In this document: positions 62,981 through 64,000 of the stretch, one piece after another
Numbering within the stretch: the first letter of the stretch is position 1
Layout of the letters: the number at the start of each line of letters is the position of its first letter
Origin: Bacillus pseudomycoides
GTDB lineage: Bacteria > Bacillota > Bacilli > Bacillales > Bacillaceae_G
Direction: 5' to 3'
DNA: 64,000 nt
NCBI RefSeq assembly: GCF_022811845.1
Contig: NZ_CP064266.1
Location: forward strand, 4,216,001-4,280,000
Notes under the pieces: model-generated
Seen by the model: the letters and a program-made list of their open reading frames with translations, nothing else
Told to the model about the DNA's origin: nothing
Databases searched by the model: none
Translations under genes and position numbers: made by a program

Positions 62981-63500
62981 AATTCATCCTCCGCTAATAT
63001 TTTTGAAACTCGTGCACGAGCTCGATGCAGCCTAGATTTCACAGTTCCAATAGACACCCCTAATGTTTCGGCAATTTCATCATAGGATAACTCATATTTT
63101 GCATCTAATATTAATACTTCCCGATGTTTTTGTGGTAATTTTAATACAATATCCCAAACTTCATTCATAGTTTCTTTTTGCAAAAATTGTTTTTCTGCTG
63201 ACGGATATTCCTTATCATTCCGAAAGAAACTTACTAAAGAAATCCTCTTAAAATAGGAGGACTTCAAATAATTTAAAGCTGTATTCCTTGTAATTTTTAA
63301 TAACCATGTCTTAACAGATGACTCATTTCGAAATGAATCCCACTTTTTAAATACTTTTATAAATACTTCTTGCGTAATATCATCTGATAAATGTGTATCT
63401 TTGTAATAATAAATGAATAATTCCATACGTCTTGCCAATGTTCTCTTATAACATTATCAATTTCATCATGATTGCAATTTTCAATAACCTTATGTTCCAT
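62977..63500 (-). pseudogene. ECF sigma factor, frameshifted in region 2
   Basis: The natural start is the ATG at 63500 after GAGGTG, encoding MEHKVIENCNHDEIDNVIRE and HWQDVWNYSFIIT; this frame is then lost. The rest is in a second frame from the codons for KDTHLSDDITQEVF (region 2.2), through WLLKITRNTALNYLK, to region 4 LSYDEIAETLGVSIGTVKSR. Adding one A to the AAA at 63400-63402 joins them into a normal 174-residue factor. As written, only the part from TTG 63438 (153 residues) could be made, without the start of region 2. It pairs with the downstream anti-sigma gene. Confidence 0.85.
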
Positions 63501-64000
63501 CTCAACACCTCAAGCTTATTTGCATAAGCATAAACACCTTTCCTCATGTTTTATAATTGACTCCTTTATATAGACAAGACAAAAGCTTCTTTTGTTCCAT
63601 TTTCTATTAAAAATTATACTTAAGAGTTTTGTCATCAAAATTCCAAGATACTTGTCTGCACTCTTTTAACATTTGATACACTAATCGCATCTCTTTTTCA
63701 AGTACTCATATATCCAATTACTTGTATAGAATCTACCATTGCTGTGCAACAGTTTGAATCATTTCATGTCTATTTTGCTTAGCGTAGTTTTCAAAAATAC
63801 TGACGATACCTATCACCAGCAAGTTAAGATTGCGTCTCCAAAGGACTTTCTCTCATATTGTGTGCATGTTTAATATTATTTGTGTTTGTTTAAACATTTA
63901 CACGTACCAATAAAATAAAAAAGTACACCACTACATATCGTGTGATGTACTCTTTTCATATATTATAGACAAGACATTGATATTAAAAAACTTTATGACA
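63501..64000. other. 500-bp right-edge region, no intact gene
   Basis: It should contain the promoter of the sigma/anti-sigma unit. On the minus strand a coding-like fragment ends at 63607: VLEKEMRLVYQMLKECRQVS then WNFDDKTLKYNF; and upstream of it is another fragment, SIFENYAKQNRHEMIQTVAQ, ending in a stop. These look like remnants of an unrecognised gene. Confidence 0.3.
63917..63955 (-). terminator. Terminator of a gene beyond the right edge
   Basis: Hairpin AGTACACCAC / GTGTGATGTACT followed on the minus strand by TTTTTTATTTTATT. Confidence 0.75.

Noticed and set aside
1..64000. CRISPR array, tRNA or rRNA genes, prophage
   Set aside because: No regular direct-repeat/spacer pattern, no tRNA cloverleaf or rRNA signature and no phage structural genes were recognised by eye; a covariance search would be decisive.

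Overview
The window reads as chromosome of a Bacillus cereus-group bacterium. The DNA is AT-rich, ribosome-binding sites are strong AGGAGG-type, TTG/GTG starts are frequent, and the gene content is typical of the group: a YndM-type membrane protein, a SatA acetyltransferase, a BcII-like metallo-beta-lactamase, T-box-controlled aromatic amino-acid genes and an Lsr (AI-2) system. I saw no rRNA, tRNA, CRISPR array, phage block or intact insertion sequence.

Layout. (1) 1-12 kb: accessory enzymes, mostly on the minus strand. These include a CoaB-like flavoprotein fragment, an AAC(3)-type acetyltransferase, a CPBP protease, several GNATs (one Eis-like), a histidine phosphatase, a DMT-type exporter, a DinB protein, an alpha/beta hydrolase, lipoproteins, a nucleotidyltransferase and a peptidoglycan/chitin deacetylase. 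(2) 12-18 kb: a PRD-regulator remnant, an LtaS-type lipoteichoic acid synthase, an ABC-F protein and a second Eis-like GNAT. (3) 18.6-25.4 kb: an aromatic operon aroF(DAHP synthase/chorismate mutase)-aroC-hisC-tyrA-aroA on the minus strand. It carries three T-box leaders, two in tandem in front of aroF and one between aroF and aroC, all with a UAC (Tyr) specifier. (4) 25.5-29 kb: a 1165-residue SIR2-domain protein with the architecture of anti-phage sirtuins. (5) 29-34 kb: small enzymes, including an isochorismatase-family protein lacking its catalytic Cys, and SatA. (6) 34-40 kb: an amidohydrolase remnant, then a MATE / aldehyde dehydrogenase / FAD amine-oxidase operon. It is divergent from a MerR-type regulator that is broken by a one-base shift; the operon has a textbook 19-bp-spacer MerR promoter with a perfect dyad. 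(7) 40-46 kb: a kinase-like protein, a small multidrug exporter, an XRE regulator, a VOC protein, a chimaeric ECF sigma/MFS ORF, a DUF2332 protein and a lipoprotein. (8) 46-54.4 kb: a complete Lsr system, lsrACDB divergent from lsrR-lsrK-cupin-lsrF; a cupin stands where lsrG is usually found. (9) 54.5-63.5 kb: a beta-lactam cluster of three class B penicillin-binding proteins and a divergent B1 metallo-beta-lactamase, followed by an anti-sigma factor and a frameshifted ECF sigma factor.

How the genes work together. The aromatic operon makes chorismate and tyrosine precursors and senses uncharged tRNA-Tyr at three points. The Lsr block imports, phosphorylates and degrades AI-2. The PBP/metallo-beta-lactamase/sigma cluster looks like a self-contained cell-wall-antibiotic response unit. 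Several reading frames (merR, the first PBP signal peptide, the ECF sigma factor) are each interrupted beside a short run of A. This is either real decay or residual indel error in the assembly, and it should be settled before functions are assigned.
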